The notes beneath the pieces were generated by a model. It did no database searches and was not told the DNA's origin. It saw only the letters and a program-made list of their open reading frames with translations. Below, in pieces: positions 41,563 through 50,561 of a stretch of 64,000 nucleotides of DNA; the first letter of the stretch is position 1, and every line of letters begins with the position of its first letter. The stretch is from Planctomycetaceae bacterium (lineage in GTDB: Bacteria; Planctomycetota; PLA2), in contig WYBS01000172.1 in NCBI GenBank assembly GCA_011525755.1, positions 1 through 64,000 of the forward strand. The letters run 5' to 3'. The position numbers were made by a program, and so were the translations under genes.

Positions 41563-42837
41563 ATGATCCGCCCCGACGACGAGGATCGCGCGCTCCGGGC
41601 CCCCGAGCCGACGGGCGGGCTCCCCGCTCCGCTCCAGGCCATGGCCGAGGCGCTGCGGGCCAACGCGGACGCGCTCCACCGCCTCGACCGCAGCCAGCAG
41701 CGGATCGCCGAGTCGATCGAGAAGAGCGAGCGGGCGCAGCAGGTCGTGGCGAGCACGAGGGCCTTGAACGACACGTTCAAGGGGCTCTCGGAGATCCAGC
41801 GCGGGCTCCTCGACGCGCTCGTGAAGACGAACCGGGGGGGCCGGGGGGGGTCGCCGTTCCTCGTGCTCCTCGCGGCGCTCCTCTCCGGCCTCCTCTCGAT
41901 CCTCGCCTACGACAACTGGATCGCGGACCGGACCGTGCCGGTCGAGCGGCTCGGCGAGGCGCGGGCGGAGGCGGACGGCCTCCGCGCGCGGATCGAGGAG
42001 ATGAAGACGCAGGCGACGGCCGCCGAGGCGCAAGATCGCGAGGCGAGAAGAGAGCTCGACGCGCGCGACAGGGCGCTCGCGGCCGCGGGACAGCGCGCCG
42101 CCGAGTCCGCCGCGAAGGTGGAGAAGCTCGAGAGCGAGCTGCGCGAGAAGGAGACGCGCCTCGAGCAGTTCCTCGCCGTGAAGGCGCAGGCCGACCTCGC
42201 GGGGGCGCTGCAGATCCAGAACGCCGGCCTCGAACGCGAGGTCCGCGACCTGAAGGAGAGGATCCTCGGGCTCGAGCGGGAGCGCGCCAACGCCCTCGAG
42301 GTCTACGGCGAGAAGCTCCTCGACCTCCGCGGGGTCGATCCCGCGGAGCTGAAGGAGCTTGCGAACAGGATGGGCCTCTACCAGGAGCCGGCCGCCCGGC
42401 CCCCGCCCGGGGTCGTGAACCTCTCCCGTTCCGCGGAGCGGCTCCTCGTCCAGCAGGTGAACCGCCTCCTGCCGGACGCGATCGAGGAGTCCTACGACCT
42501 CGTCCACGTGACCGCGCTCGTAGAGGGGCAGCGGCTCTCCGATGTCACCCTGACCCGCAACCGGAACCGGATGATCGTCAACTCGCTCTCCGCGAAGGAG
42601 ATGGTCATCCACGTCGATCCCGAGACCGACACCGTCGAGCTGCGGCTCAAGGAGGGGGAGATCACGAGCCCCCAGAGGCCCGGCGAGCGGGTGCCGATCC
42701 CCGCCGACGGGCACTCGATCTTCCTCAAGGGAGCCGGGGTGAAGGAGTGGCTCCGCCGGGAGGGGGACCGGGTGGCGGTCGAGTCGGGCGCCGTGGCCTG
42801 GCCGGGCGAGCGGGGCTCTGCCCCCCGGACCCCCTGA
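41563..42837 (+). CDS. Single-pass membrane coiled-coil protein
   Basis: The 424-residue protein has a cytoplasm-like N-terminal region with heptads (MAEALRANADALHRLDRSQQRI). A membrane helix follows (FLVLLAALLSGLLSILAYD, about 97-116), then a long coiled coil (about 125-270, AEADGLRARIEEMKTQATAA onward). A C-terminal globular domain contains LVQQVNRLLPDAIEESYDLVHVTALVEGQRL and DTVELRLKEGEI. I do not recognise the C-terminal domain. The start directly abuts the previous stop. The last residues (GSAPRTP) are encoded by a C-tract motif copy. It ends 229 bp before the rny operon. Confidence 0.6.
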   Translation: MIRPDDEDRALRAPEPTGGLPAPLQAMAEALRANADALHRLDRSQQRIAESIEKSERAQQVVASTRALNDTFKGLSEIQRGLLDALVKTNRGGRGGSPFLVLLAALLSGLLSILAYDNWIADRTVPVERLGEARAEADGLRARIEEMKTQATAAEAQDREARRELDARDRALAAAGQRAAESAAKVEKLESELREKETRLEQFLAVKAQADLAGALQIQNAGLEREVRDLKERILGLERERANALEVYGEKLLDLRGVDPAELKELANRMGLYQEPAARPPPGVVNLSRSAERLLVQQVNRLLPDAIEESYDLVHVTALVEGQRLSDVTLTRNRNRMIVNSLSAKEMVIHVDPETDTVELRLKEGEITSPQRPGERVPIPADGHSIFLKGAGVKEWLRREGDRVAVESGAVAWPGERGSAPRTP

Positions 42838-42894
42838 CTTCCGCCCTCGCGGCGGCGACCTTCGCGGGAACCCGGCAACGGATCGGTCGGATGG

Positions 42895-42930
42895 TTGACG
42901 GGGGAAGAAGTCCCCCTCTAAAGTAGAGGG
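42895..42930 (+). promoter_or_regulatory. Sigma-70-type promoter with an overlapping inverted repeat, before rny
   Basis: TTGACG (42895-42900) and TAAAGT (42919-42924) are 18 bases apart. The -10 element overlaps the perfect inverted repeat CCCTCTA-AAG-TAGAGGG (42914-42930), which could be an operator. The start of rny is at 43067, leaving a leader of about 135 bases. Confidence 0.55.
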
Positions 42931-43066
42931 ACACGCCCGCGCGAATGTCGTGCCGGGCGATCACTGGATAGATCGGGACCAATTGCCTATCCGGCTGCGG
43001 GGTCGCGCGAGCGGCCCGGGCGCCGGTTCGCAGATCTTGGGCCCGGCCGCAACCGGAGGCTGGGAC

Positions 43067-44620
43067 ATGCAGTGGCTTTACGGGGCCGTCCCCGGGATCC
43101 TCCTCGGATTCCTGGGCGGCCGGTACGTGTACCACCGCTTTCTCGCTGCGCGCGAGGCGGAGGAGAGGGCGCAGCGCGAGGCCATGCTCCTGAAGGCGCG
43201 CGAGGAGGCGGACCGCGTCCTCAAGGACGCGCAGGTCCGCGCGAAGGACGAGATCCTCACGCGGCGCGAGGAGTTCGAGCGGGATGCGGAGCGGCAGCGC
43301 GCCGAGATCCGCGAGATCGAGCTCATCGTCACGAAGAAGGAGGAGGCCTTCGACCGGCGGGACGAGGAGCTGAACCAGCGAAACCGCCGGCTCTCCGAGC
43401 AGGAGAAGCGGCTGGCGGACCGGCAGGCGTCGCTGAAGACGCGGTCGGACGAGCTGGATGCCCGGGAGAAGGAGATCGTGGACAAGCTCCTCGAGGTCTC
43501 CCAGCTCTCCCGGGAGGATGCGGAGAAGCGGGTGCTCGAGCGGCTCGACCAGGAGCTCGCTGTCGAGACCGACAAGCTCATCCGCCGGCGGGTGGACGAG
43601 GCGCGCGAGGAGGCGGACCGTCGCTCCCGCGACGTCGTCCTGACCTCGATCCAGCGGCTCGGGACCGGCCACATGAGCGACGCGGTCGTCTCCACGGTGG
43701 ACATCCCGAACGACGAGATGAAGGGGCGGATCATCGGCCGCGAGGGGCGAAACATCCGGGCGTTCGAGAAGGCGACGGGCGTCGACGTGATCGTCGACGA
43801 CACCCCCGGCGTGATCGTCGTCTCCGCGTTCGACGGCGTCCGCCGCGAGATCGCGCGCCGCACGATGGTCCAGCTCATCCAGGACGGGCGCGTGCACCCG
43901 ACGCGGATCGAGGAGGTCGTCTCCAGGATCAAGAAGGAGATGGACGTCTTCCTCCGCGAGACGGGGAAGAAGTGCCTCATGGACGTCGGGATCCACGGGC
44001 TCCACGGCAAGCTGATCGAGCTGCTCGGGCGGCTCCGGTTCCGCACGTCGTACGGCCAGAACGTGCTCGACCACCTGATCGAGACGTCGCACCTCGCGGG
44101 GGCGATGGCCGCCGAGATGAAGCTCGACGTGAAGCTCGCGAAGCGGTGCGCGCTCCTCCACGACATCGGCAAGGCGATCGACCACGAGGTCGAGGGCGGC
44201 CACCCCGCGATCGGCGCCGACGTCGCGCGGCGGTGCGGCGAGAACAAGGTGATCGTGAACGCGATCGCCGCGCACCACGACGACGTGCCCATGGAGAGCG
44301 TCTACGCGGTCATCACCCAGATCTCCGACGCGCTCTCGGCCGGCCGGCCGGGCGCGCGGCGCGAGACCTTCGACCGCTACATCGAGCGCCTCCAGCGGCT
44401 CGAGGACGTCGCGTCGTCCTTCCCCGGCGTGGAGCAGGTCTACGCCATCCAGGCGGGGCGCGAGGTGCGCGTGATCGTCAACAACGCCAAGGTGAGCGAC
44501 CGGCTCGCCACGCGCGTGGCAAGGGACATCGCCAAGGAGATCGAGAAGGAGCTCACCTACCCCGGCGAGGTCAAGGTCACCCTCGTGCGCGAGACGCGCG
44601 TCGTCGAGTACGCCCGTTGA
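43067..44620 (+). CDS. rny: Ribonuclease Y
   Basis: This 517-residue RNase Y starts MQWLYGAVPGILLGFLGG (membrane helix). A long coiled coil follows (about 25-195, LKAREEADRVLKDAQVRAKDE and onwards). The KH domain (about 205-270) has STVDIPNDEMKGRIIGREGRNI. The HD domain (about 330-430) has YGQNVLDHLIETSHLAG, the HD dyad in CALLHDIGKAIDHE, HPAIGADVARR and IAAHHDD. The family-typical C-terminus ends VKVTLVRETRVVEYAR. RNase Y initiates mRNA decay at the membrane. GGAGG lies 7 bases before the ATG. The stop overlaps the TTG of the YmdB-like gene. Confidence 0.97.
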   Translation: MQWLYGAVPGILLGFLGGRYVYHRFLAAREAEERAQREAMLLKAREEADRVLKDAQVRAKDEILTRREEFERDAERQRAEIREIELIVTKKEEAFDRRDEELNQRNRRLSEQEKRLADRQASLKTRSDELDAREKEIVDKLLEVSQLSREDAEKRVLERLDQELAVETDKLIRRRVDEAREEADRRSRDVVLTSIQRLGTGHMSDAVVSTVDIPNDEMKGRIIGREGRNIRAFEKATGVDVIVDDTPGVIVVSAFDGVRREIARRTMVQLIQDGRVHPTRIEEVVSRIKKEMDVFLRETGKKCLMDVGIHGLHGKLIELLGRLRFRTSYGQNVLDHLIETSHLAGAMAAEMKLDVKLAKRCALLHDIGKAIDHEVEGGHPAIGADVARRCGENKVIVNAIAAHHDDVPMESVYAVITQISDALSAGRPGARRETFDRYIERLQRLEDVASSFPGVEQVYAIQAGREVRVIVNNAKVSDRLATRVARDIAKEIEKELTYPGEVKVTLVRETRVVEYAR

Positions 44621-45396
44621 GGATCCTCTGCCTCGGCGACGTCGTGGGCTCCCCGGGCCGGGAGCTGCTCACGAAGCGCCTCATGGCCTTCCGCCACGAG
44701 AGGAAGATCGACTTCGTCGTCGGGAACGTCGAGAACGCGACCGACGGCTCGGGGGTCTCGCTCGCGTCGTACAAGGCGCTGCGCGCGGCGGGGATCGACG
44801 TCTGCACGACGGGCGACCACGTCTACAAGCGGGCGGACGTGCTGAAGGTCTTCGAGCGCGAGCCGGAGCGGCTGCTGCGCCCGCACAACTACCCGAGGGA
44901 GGCGGCCGGCCGGGGCGTCACGACGATCGTGTCGGACGGCGGCGTGCCGGTCTCCGTGATGAACATCCAGGGGCGCGTGTTCATGGACCCGGCGGACGAC
45001 CCCTTCCGCACCGCGACGGAGCTCCTCCTCGGGCTCAAGACGAAGGTCGTGATCCTCGACTTCCACGCGGAGGCGACGAGCGAGAAGCGCGCGATGGGCT
45101 GGTACCTGGACGGCAAGGTGACCGCGGTCGTCGGCACGCACACGCACGTGCCGACGGCCGACGAGGAGATCCTGCCGCACGGGACCGCGTACATCAGCGA
45201 CCTCGGGATGAGCGGCCCCTACCGGAGCGTGATCGGCCGGAGCACGGCGAACGTGCTCAAGAGCTTCACCACGCGCATGTACGCTCCGTTCACGGTCGCG
45301 ACGCACGACGTCCGCGCGTGCGGCGTCATCCTCGACGTCGACGAGGCGACGGGCCGCTCCCGGTCGATCGAGCGGATCACGTTGCGGGAGGACTGA
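44617..45396 (+). CDS. YmdB/TIGR00282-family metallophosphoesterase
   Basis: The 259-residue protein starts at TTG overlapping the rny stop (TTGA). Motifs are LRILCLGDVVGSPGRELL, IDFVVGNVENATDG, DVCTTGDHVYKRADVL, ILDFHAEATSEKRAMGWYLDG and VVGTHTHVPTADEEILPHGTAYISDLGMSGP. These supply the Asp, Asn, Glu and His metal ligands of the TIGR00282 family. Bacillus YmdB is a 2',3'-cyclic-nucleotide phosphodiesterase needed for biofilm and sporulation decisions, and its gene also follows rny. The conserved rny linkage supports a role in RNA or cyclic-nucleotide turnover. Confidence 0.92.
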   Translation: MRILCLGDVVGSPGRELLTKRLMAFRHERKIDFVVGNVENATDGSGVSLASYKALRAAGIDVCTTGDHVYKRADVLKVFEREPERLLRPHNYPREAAGRGVTTIVSDGGVPVSVMNIQGRVFMDPADDPFRTATELLLGLKTKVVILDFHAEATSEKRAMGWYLDGKVTAVVGTHTHVPTADEEILPHGTAYISDLGMSGPYRSVIGRSTANVLKSFTTRMYAPFTVATHDVRACGVILDVDEATGRSRSIERITLRED

Positions 45397-46604
45397 TGGA
45401 GCCCCCTCCCCGGAGCCCCTCCCCTTCGCGGGTCTATCGGGTGAGCGAGCTCCAGGCCGCCGTCCGCGATCTCCTGGAGGAGGAGTTCGGGCGGGTGTGG
45501 GTCGAAGGGGAGCTCTCCGGCGTGAAGCGGCCGCAGTCGGGCCACGTCTACTTCGCGCTGAAGGACGAGAAGGCGCGGCTCGACGTCGTGCTCTGGCGGT
45601 CGTCGGCCGCGCGCCTCAGGTTCGAGCCGGAGGACGGCCTCGTCGTGCGCGCGCGCGGGCGGCTGACGGTCTACGCGCCGCAGGGCCGCTACCAGATGGA
45701 GGCGGACTCGCTCGAGCCGGTGGGCGCGGGGCCCTTGCAGGTGGCGTTCGAGCAGATGCGGAAGCGGCTCGAGGCGGAGGGGCTCTTCGACCCCGCGCGC
45801 AAGCGGCGGCTGCCGTCGTTCCCGCGGCGCGTGGCGCTCGTGACGAGCCCGTCGGGCGCCGCGGTGCGCGATCTGATCCACGTGGCGACGCGGCGGTGGC
45901 CGCCGCTCGAGCTCGTGGTCGTGCCCGTGCGCGTGCAGGGCGCGGGCGCGGCGGAGGAGATCGCGGCGGGGATAAGGCTCGCCGACGCGCGCGGGTTCGA
46001 CGTGCTCGTGGTCGGTCGCGGCGGCGGGTCGCTCGAGGACCTCTGGGCGTTCAACGAGGAGCCCGTGGCACGCGCGATCTTTCAGGCGAAGACGCCGGTC
46101 GTCTCCGCCGTCGGCCACGAGGTGGACGTGACGATCAGCGACCTCGTCGCGGACGTGCGGGCGGCGACGCCTTCCGCTGCCGCGGAGCTGGTCACGCCCG
46201 ACCGGGCGGAGGTCATGGGGGGGCTCCGGGGGACGGGGCAGCGGCTCTCGCGGGCGGTGAGGCGTCTTCTCGACGACGGCCGGCGCCGTGTGGACGCGGC
46301 GGCATCCGCGCGGCCGTTCCGGCGCCCGCTCGAGCGCGTGCACGAGGCGGGGCAGACGCTCGACGACGTCGCCGTGCGCCTTGCCGCCGCCGCGAAGGAG
46401 CGGCTGCGCGCGCGCGGCGAAGCGCTGGAGCGCGCCGCCGGGCGGCTCGACGCTCTCTCGCCGCTCAAGGTGCTCGCCCGCGGCTTCAGCGTGACGATGC
46501 GCGACGGCCGCGCGCTCACGCGCGCCGCCGACGCGAAGCCGGGCGACGAGCTGCGCACCATCCTCGCGGACGGCGAGGTGCGGTCGCGGGTTGCCGGGCC
46601 GTAG
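45396..46604 (+). CDS. xseA: Exodeoxyribonuclease VII large subunit
   Basis: The 402-residue protein has an N-terminal OB-fold (YRVSELQAAVRDLLEEEFGRVWVEGELSG, GHVYFALKDEKARLDVVLWR). The catalytic core reads RRVALVTSPSGAAVRDLIHV, LVVGRGGGSLEDLWAFNEEPVARAIF and SAVGHEVDVTISDLVADVRAATPSAAAEL. A helical region and the C-terminal DALSPLKVLARGFSVTM segment complete it. Exonuclease VII degrades single-stranded DNA with XseB. The ATG overlaps the previous stop (TGATG). Its partner xseB is not next but 3.7 kb on, at 50325. C-tract and G-tract motifs encode PPPRSPSP and MGGLRGTG in the protein. Confidence 0.95.
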   Translation: MEPPPRSPSPSRVYRVSELQAAVRDLLEEEFGRVWVEGELSGVKRPQSGHVYFALKDEKARLDVVLWRSSAARLRFEPEDGLVVRARGRLTVYAPQGRYQMEADSLEPVGAGPLQVAFEQMRKRLEAEGLFDPARKRRLPSFPRRVALVTSPSGAAVRDLIHVATRRWPPLELVVVPVRVQGAGAAEEIAAGIRLADARGFDVLVVGRGGGSLEDLWAFNEEPVARAIFQAKTPVVSAVGHEVDVTISDLVADVRAATPSAAAELVTPDRAEVMGGLRGTGQRLSRAVRRLLDDGRRRVDAAASARPFRRPLERVHEAGQTLDDVAVRLAAAAKERLRARGEALERAAGRLDALSPLKVLARGFSVTMRDGRALTRAADAKPGDELRTILADGEVRSRVAGP

Positions 46605-46608
46605 CGGG

Positions 46609-48576
46609 TCACCGCTCGAAGGTGACCTGCGCCGTCGCGCCTTGCGCGGCCTCGACCGTGTGCGTACCCTTCGGCTCCTTCGTGTCCCAGAGCTCGGCGC
46701 TGACCTCGATCCTGCCGGGGGCGACCTCGAGCGTGTGGGGGAGGAAACCGCCCGGTTCCCAGACGGCGTCCGGCAGGATCTCGGGCCACCGCACGGAGCA
46801 TGTCCAGAGGACGCCGTCCCCCCCCGCCGCCCCCGTGGCGTCGACGTGCACGAAGGCGGGCCGCGGGAGGACGATGTCCTCGGCTCGATCGGGGCGCACG
46901 GGCGTCGTGCCGTAGCCTCTCTTCGCCGCGAGCAGGAAACCGTCCGCCTCCGGCGCCGCGATCTCGTACGCGCCGTCCGCGTGCGAGTAGGTGTCAGAGG
47001 ACCAGTACGGCATCGCGGGCGGCCCGTCGCCCGCGAGGACGGCCACGAACGTCACGGCGGCGCCGCCGAGGGGCCGACGCGCCTCGTCGAGGACCTGGCC
47101 CCGGATCTTCCGCCAGCGCCAGGCGACGAGCGCACCCGCGTCCGTCTCGCGGCCGGGCTCCAGGCGGACGCGAGCCGCGGCGAGGGGCCGGCACTTGCGG
47201 CTCGCCACGAGGATCTGCTCGCCGCTCGGGGCGGTTGCGATTGCGAATCGGCCGTCGGGGCCGGTCGTCGCCTCCGGTCCGGTCGGGAGGGGGTCCAACG
47301 GGCCGAGGCTGCACGTCGCGCCCTCGACGGGTGCTCCCTCCGCATCGAGAACCATGCCGCGGAGGACTGATGCCTCCCGCAGCGGCACGTTCAGCACGCC
47401 GCCGCCGGCGGGAGGCCGCCACCCCTTGACCTCGACGGGCAGGAAACCCTCGGGCGACATCGTGACGGAGTACGAGCAGTCGGGCGAGAGGAGCCACGCG
47501 CCGTCCCTCTTCGCGATCATGGCCGTGAAGTGGTGGAAGTCCGGTTGCGGACGGGCGATGGGCGGATCGGTCTCCAACCGGACGGGGACCAGCTCCGGGA
47601 GCAGCACGTCGATCACGGCCGAATCGGTGAGCGGCGCCGTCTCCAGAACGCGGTCCGCCATGCGCATCTCCTTGTAGGGGTACTCGTCCTCCCGCACGCA
47701 CAGAGGCACGCTCGCGCCCGGCGGATCCCGGAACGGCAGCGTGGCCACGTCGCCCTGCCACCAAGCGCGCAGCTTCTCGCCGTCGCGCACGAATTCCACG
47801 CTTCGCAGCGAGCCTTTCGCCACGAGCGCCCGCACCCGCACGTGCGACCGCCACGGCGGCTTGACCTGGATGCGCAGGCCACGGATCTCCTCGCCTTCGC
47901 GAACCTCCACCGAGGCCTCGCCCTCGCGGCCATCGCCGGTGACCGCGCGGAGGCGGAGCTTCCCGGGGTTGCGTCGCTCGAGCCGGAACGTGCCGGAGTC
48001 ATCGACGTCGTCGAAGTCGTACTCGTCGCCCGGGATCAATCGCGGATCCGAGAGCCGGAGCAGGGTCGCGGCGACCGGCCGCCCGAGGCCGTCCACGATG
48101 AGCCCCTCGACCGACGCCGCGCGCCGGAGCACGACCTCGACCGAGACGTCCCCCGAATAGGTGTCCACGCCGGAAGGCGCGTAGCCCTCCGCTCCCACCC
48201 TGATCTCGCATGGAGTCTTTAGGACCTCTTCGAACCGGAATCTGCCGTCCTCGCCCGTCGTGGTCTCCATGTCATCCCCGATGAACTCGTCCCCGGATCC
48301 TTGCCGAAGGAGCACGCTCGCCTGGGGCACGGGTCGCCCGGAGGAGTCAACGACATGCCCGCCGACGAGATAGTCGCGTCGCCTGCCGGCGTCCGGATCG
48401 GGAACGTCGCCTGCGGCGGGCCCGGCCGGCCGAGGCTCGTCACTTGCCGCGCCTGCCCCCTCCCTCGCCTCCGCGGGAGTCGCGCGCCGGCTCGACGCCC
48501 GATTCGTGTGCCGACTCCAGAGGAGGAGCGCCGCGAGTACCGCGACGAGAGCTGCCGCCAGCAGGGCCCTCCCCAT
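46609..48576 (-). CDS. Signal-anchored CarbopepD_reg-repeat protein
   Basis: This 655-residue protein starts MGRALLAAALVAVLAALLLW (membrane helix). It has an Arg/Ala/Pro linker and then several carboxypeptidase-regulatory-like domains: YLVGGHVVDSSGRPVPQASVLL, SVEGLIVDGLGRPVAATLL, SVLRGMVLDAEGAPVEGATCSL and KIRGQVLDEARRPLGGAAVTFV, with DGRFR/DGAYE turns closing each. No catalytic motif is seen. It is the reverse-strand gene placed between xseA and the metzincin lipoprotein gene, 4 bases after the xseA stop. Likely exported; function unknown. Confidence 0.72.
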   Translation of the reverse strand: MGRALLAAALVAVLAALLLWSRHTNRASSRRATPAEAREGAGAASDEPRPAGPAAGDVPDPDAGRRRDYLVGGHVVDSSGRPVPQASVLLRQGSGDEFIGDDMETTTGEDGRFRFEEVLKTPCEIRVGAEGYAPSGVDTYSGDVSVEVVLRRAASVEGLIVDGLGRPVAATLLRLSDPRLIPGDEYDFDDVDDSGTFRLERRNPGKLRLRAVTGDGREGEASVEVREGEEIRGLRIQVKPPWRSHVRVRALVAKGSLRSVEFVRDGEKLRAWWQGDVATLPFRDPPGASVPLCVREDEYPYKEMRMADRVLETAPLTDSAVIDVLLPELVPVRLETDPPIARPQPDFHHFTAMIAKRDGAWLLSPDCSYSVTMSPEGFLPVEVKGWRPPAGGGVLNVPLREASVLRGMVLDAEGAPVEGATCSLGPLDPLPTGPEATTGPDGRFAIATAPSGEQILVASRKCRPLAAARVRLEPGRETDAGALVAWRWRKIRGQVLDEARRPLGGAAVTFVAVLAGDGPPAMPYWSSDTYSHADGAYEIAAPEADGFLLAAKRGYGTTPVRPDRAEDIVLPRPAFVHVDATGAAGGDGVLWTCSVRWPEILPDAVWEPGGFLPHTLEVAPGRIEVSAELWDTKEPKGTHTVEAAQGATAQVTFER

Positions 48577-48662
48577 GCGGCGCCATCGTACGCAATCCTC
48601 GTGGGCGAGGCGTCGGCGCCCGGTATCATGGAGATCACGCGGGTGGGCGGAGAGGTAACCCG

Positions 48663-50276
48663 ATGCGGAAGATCGGAGCGGCCCTCCTTCTCCTGATCGC
48701 GGGGGGCTGCGGGGGCGGCGGCGGGAGCCGGGCCCCCGTCGTCGTCAGCTTCGGCATCGTCGCCGGCGACGCGCCCACCGTCCGCGAGGTGCTCTTCCCG
48801 AATCCGCTCCCGGGGCCGTCCCACGTCGAGAACGGCGTCGCGACAGGGGCGTTCGAGGTCGCCGAAGGCCAGCTCCCCGCGCTCGCGCCCGGCGGCGGGG
48901 ACTACCCGGTCCGGGTGCGGTTCGAGCCGCCGGGGCCCGGAAAGCACGAGGGCTCGGTGTCCCTCCGCTTCACGCCGACGGGCGGCGGGAGCCCGGTCGT
49001 CGTCGAGATGCCGCTCGCCGCGACCGCCGAGGAGGCGCGGCCGTCGATGCTCACGAAGAGCCTCGACTTCGGCGAGGTGATCATCTCGGAGCGGGCGACG
49101 AGGCGGATGACGATCGCGAACCTCGCATCGAAGACCGCGTGCCGCCTGAGCGCGCCCGCGATGCCCGCGGCCTTCTCGATCCCGGGGACGATCTTCCCGC
49201 TCCGCATCGGCGCGCAGGAGACGGTCACGCTCGACCTCGAGTACGCGCCGACCGCGCTCGGCATCCCCGCGTTCGATCTCGTCTTCGCGCACGACGGCAC
49301 CGGCGCGCCGCTGAGGATCCCGGTGACCGCGACGACGAGCACGTGGCCGCAGGAGATGGTCGTCGACCTCGGCGACGTCGTCCTCGACGAGGCCGGCGAC
49401 ACGCCGTGGCTCGAGGTCGAGACGACGCCGCACACGGTCTCGCTCACCGTGGAGGCGACCGCGACGACCGCGGAGACGATCGAGATCGTGGGCCTCGAGT
49501 GGCCGGGAGGGTTCGCCCCCTCCCTGCCCCCGTGGGGTCTCCCGTGGCCCACCATCAAGCGCGGGATCCGGAGCGTCACGATCCCCTGGACCGACATGCC
49601 TGGCGAGCAGCTCGCGCCGGGCGCCGGGACCTACCGGTTCCGGTTCCGGCGCGAGACGGGCACGGCCCCGACGCTCCGGGTGCGCGCGATCGTCGAGAAC
49701 CGGCCGGGCGCCGTCGTGTCGGGCGGGGTCCTCGACCTCAACGTGTTCCTCATCGTGAACCCGGGGTGGACCCCGGAGATGGCGAAGGCGAACTCCCAGC
49801 TCCAGGCGGCGCTCGCCGGCGCGAGCACGATCCTCTCGACCGTCGGCCTCACGGTCGGCGACGTGGCGTACTACGGGATCGCGAATCCGGACTACCAGGC
49901 CATCGGCGCGTTCCTGGACCCGACCCCCGAGATGTACCAGCTGCTCGCCGAGTCCGCGGCGGCCGTCGACACGCGGCTCAACCTCTTCTATGTCGGCTCC
50001 GTGTCCGGCCCGCTCGGCGTGGCCGGGATGATCCAGGGCCCGGCGGCGAACGGGTGGCCGGAGTCGGGTGTCATCGTCACCGCCTTCGACGCGGGCAACT
50101 TGACGGCGCACGAGATCGGCCACTACCTGGGCCTCCACCACACGGGCGGAGACGCGATCAGCGACACCGGTCCGCTGACGACCGGCAACGTGATGTCGCC
50201 GTCGACCGCGGGCGCCGCGTTCTCTCCCGGGCAGGGGCATGTCATCCTCAGGCACCCGCTCGTGCGCTCGCCCTGA
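48663..50276 (+). CDS. Metzincin-type zinc metalloprotease lipoprotein
   Basis: The 537-residue protein has a lipobox (LLLIAGGCGGG). An N-terminal half holds Ig-like (choice-of-anchor/ASPM-type) domains: LTKSLDFGEVIISERATRRMTIAN and VTLDLEYAPTALGIPAFDLVF. A C-terminal metalloprotease domain has HEIGHYLGLHH from residue 483, the full HExxHxxGxxH zinc motif, and NVMSPS as the Met-turn. It is probably anchored in the envelope and acts outside the cytoplasm; substrate unknown. The upstream in-frame extension to 48444 is not part of the gene. It lies between xseA and xseB on the forward strand. Confidence 0.82.
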   Translation: MRKIGAALLLLIAGGCGGGGGSRAPVVVSFGIVAGDAPTVREVLFPNPLPGPSHVENGVATGAFEVAEGQLPALAPGGGDYPVRVRFEPPGPGKHEGSVSLRFTPTGGGSPVVVEMPLAATAEEARPSMLTKSLDFGEVIISERATRRMTIANLASKTACRLSAPAMPAAFSIPGTIFPLRIGAQETVTLDLEYAPTALGIPAFDLVFAHDGTGAPLRIPVTATTSTWPQEMVVDLGDVVLDEAGDTPWLEVETTPHTVSLTVEATATTAETIEIVGLEWPGGFAPSLPPWGLPWPTIKRGIRSVTIPWTDMPGEQLAPGAGTYRFRFRRETGTAPTLRVRAIVENRPGAVVSGGVLDLNVFLIVNPGWTPEMAKANSQLQAALAGASTILSTVGLTVGDVAYYGIANPDYQAIGAFLDPTPEMYQLLAESAAAVDTRLNLFYVGSVSGPLGVAGMIQGPAANGWPESGVIVTAFDAGNLTAHEIGHYLGLHHTGGDAISDTGPLTTGNVMSPSTAGAAFSPGQGHVILRHPLVRSP

Positions 50277-50289
50277 GCCGTTCGTTCGG

Positions 50290-50303
50290 CCCCCGGAGCC
50301 CCC
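50290..50303 (+). repeat. G-tract motif copy (intergenic)
   Basis: Exact CCCCCGGAGCCCCC between the metalloprotease stop and the xseB promoter. Confidence 0.6.
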
Positions 50304-50308
50304 CCCTT

Positions 50309-50314
50309 TACAAT
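50309..50314 (+). promoter_or_regulatory. -10 box (TACAAT) close to the xseB start
   Basis: TACAAT lies 10 bases before the ATG at 50325, so an xseB message would have a leader of only a few bases. No -35 box is evident. Confidence 0.4.
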
Positions 50315-50324
50315 CACCGGCCCC

Positions 50325-50561
50325 ATGGCGAACCGGAAGGAAGGCTTCGAGGACCACCTGGAGGCGCTCGAAAAGCTCGTCCTCGAGCTCGAGCAGGGCG
50401 ACCTCACCCTCGACCAGGCGCTCCAGCGCTTCGAGGACGGCGTCAAGCGGCTGAAGACCTGCCGCGAGCTGCTGCAGAAGGCCGAGGAGAAGGTGAAGAT
50501 CCTCGTCCGCGACGCTGAGGGCGAGCTCAGGGAGGAGCCTTTCGAAAGCGAGGGGGCGTGA
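50325..50561 (+). CDS. xseB: Exodeoxyribonuclease VII small subunit
   Basis: This 78-residue helical protein, GFEDHLEALEKLVLELEQGDLTLDQALQRFEDGVKRLKTCRELLQKAEEKV, is a full match to the XseB pattern, including E-x-G-x-L-x-L-x-x-A-x-x-x-F-E-x-G. It binds XseA to form exonuclease VII. The stop overlaps the GTG of the prenyl synthase gene (GTGA). Confidence 0.95.
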   Translation: MANRKEGFEDHLEALEKLVLELEQGDLTLDQALQRFEDGVKRLKTCRELLQKAEEKVKILVRDAEGELREEPFESEGA

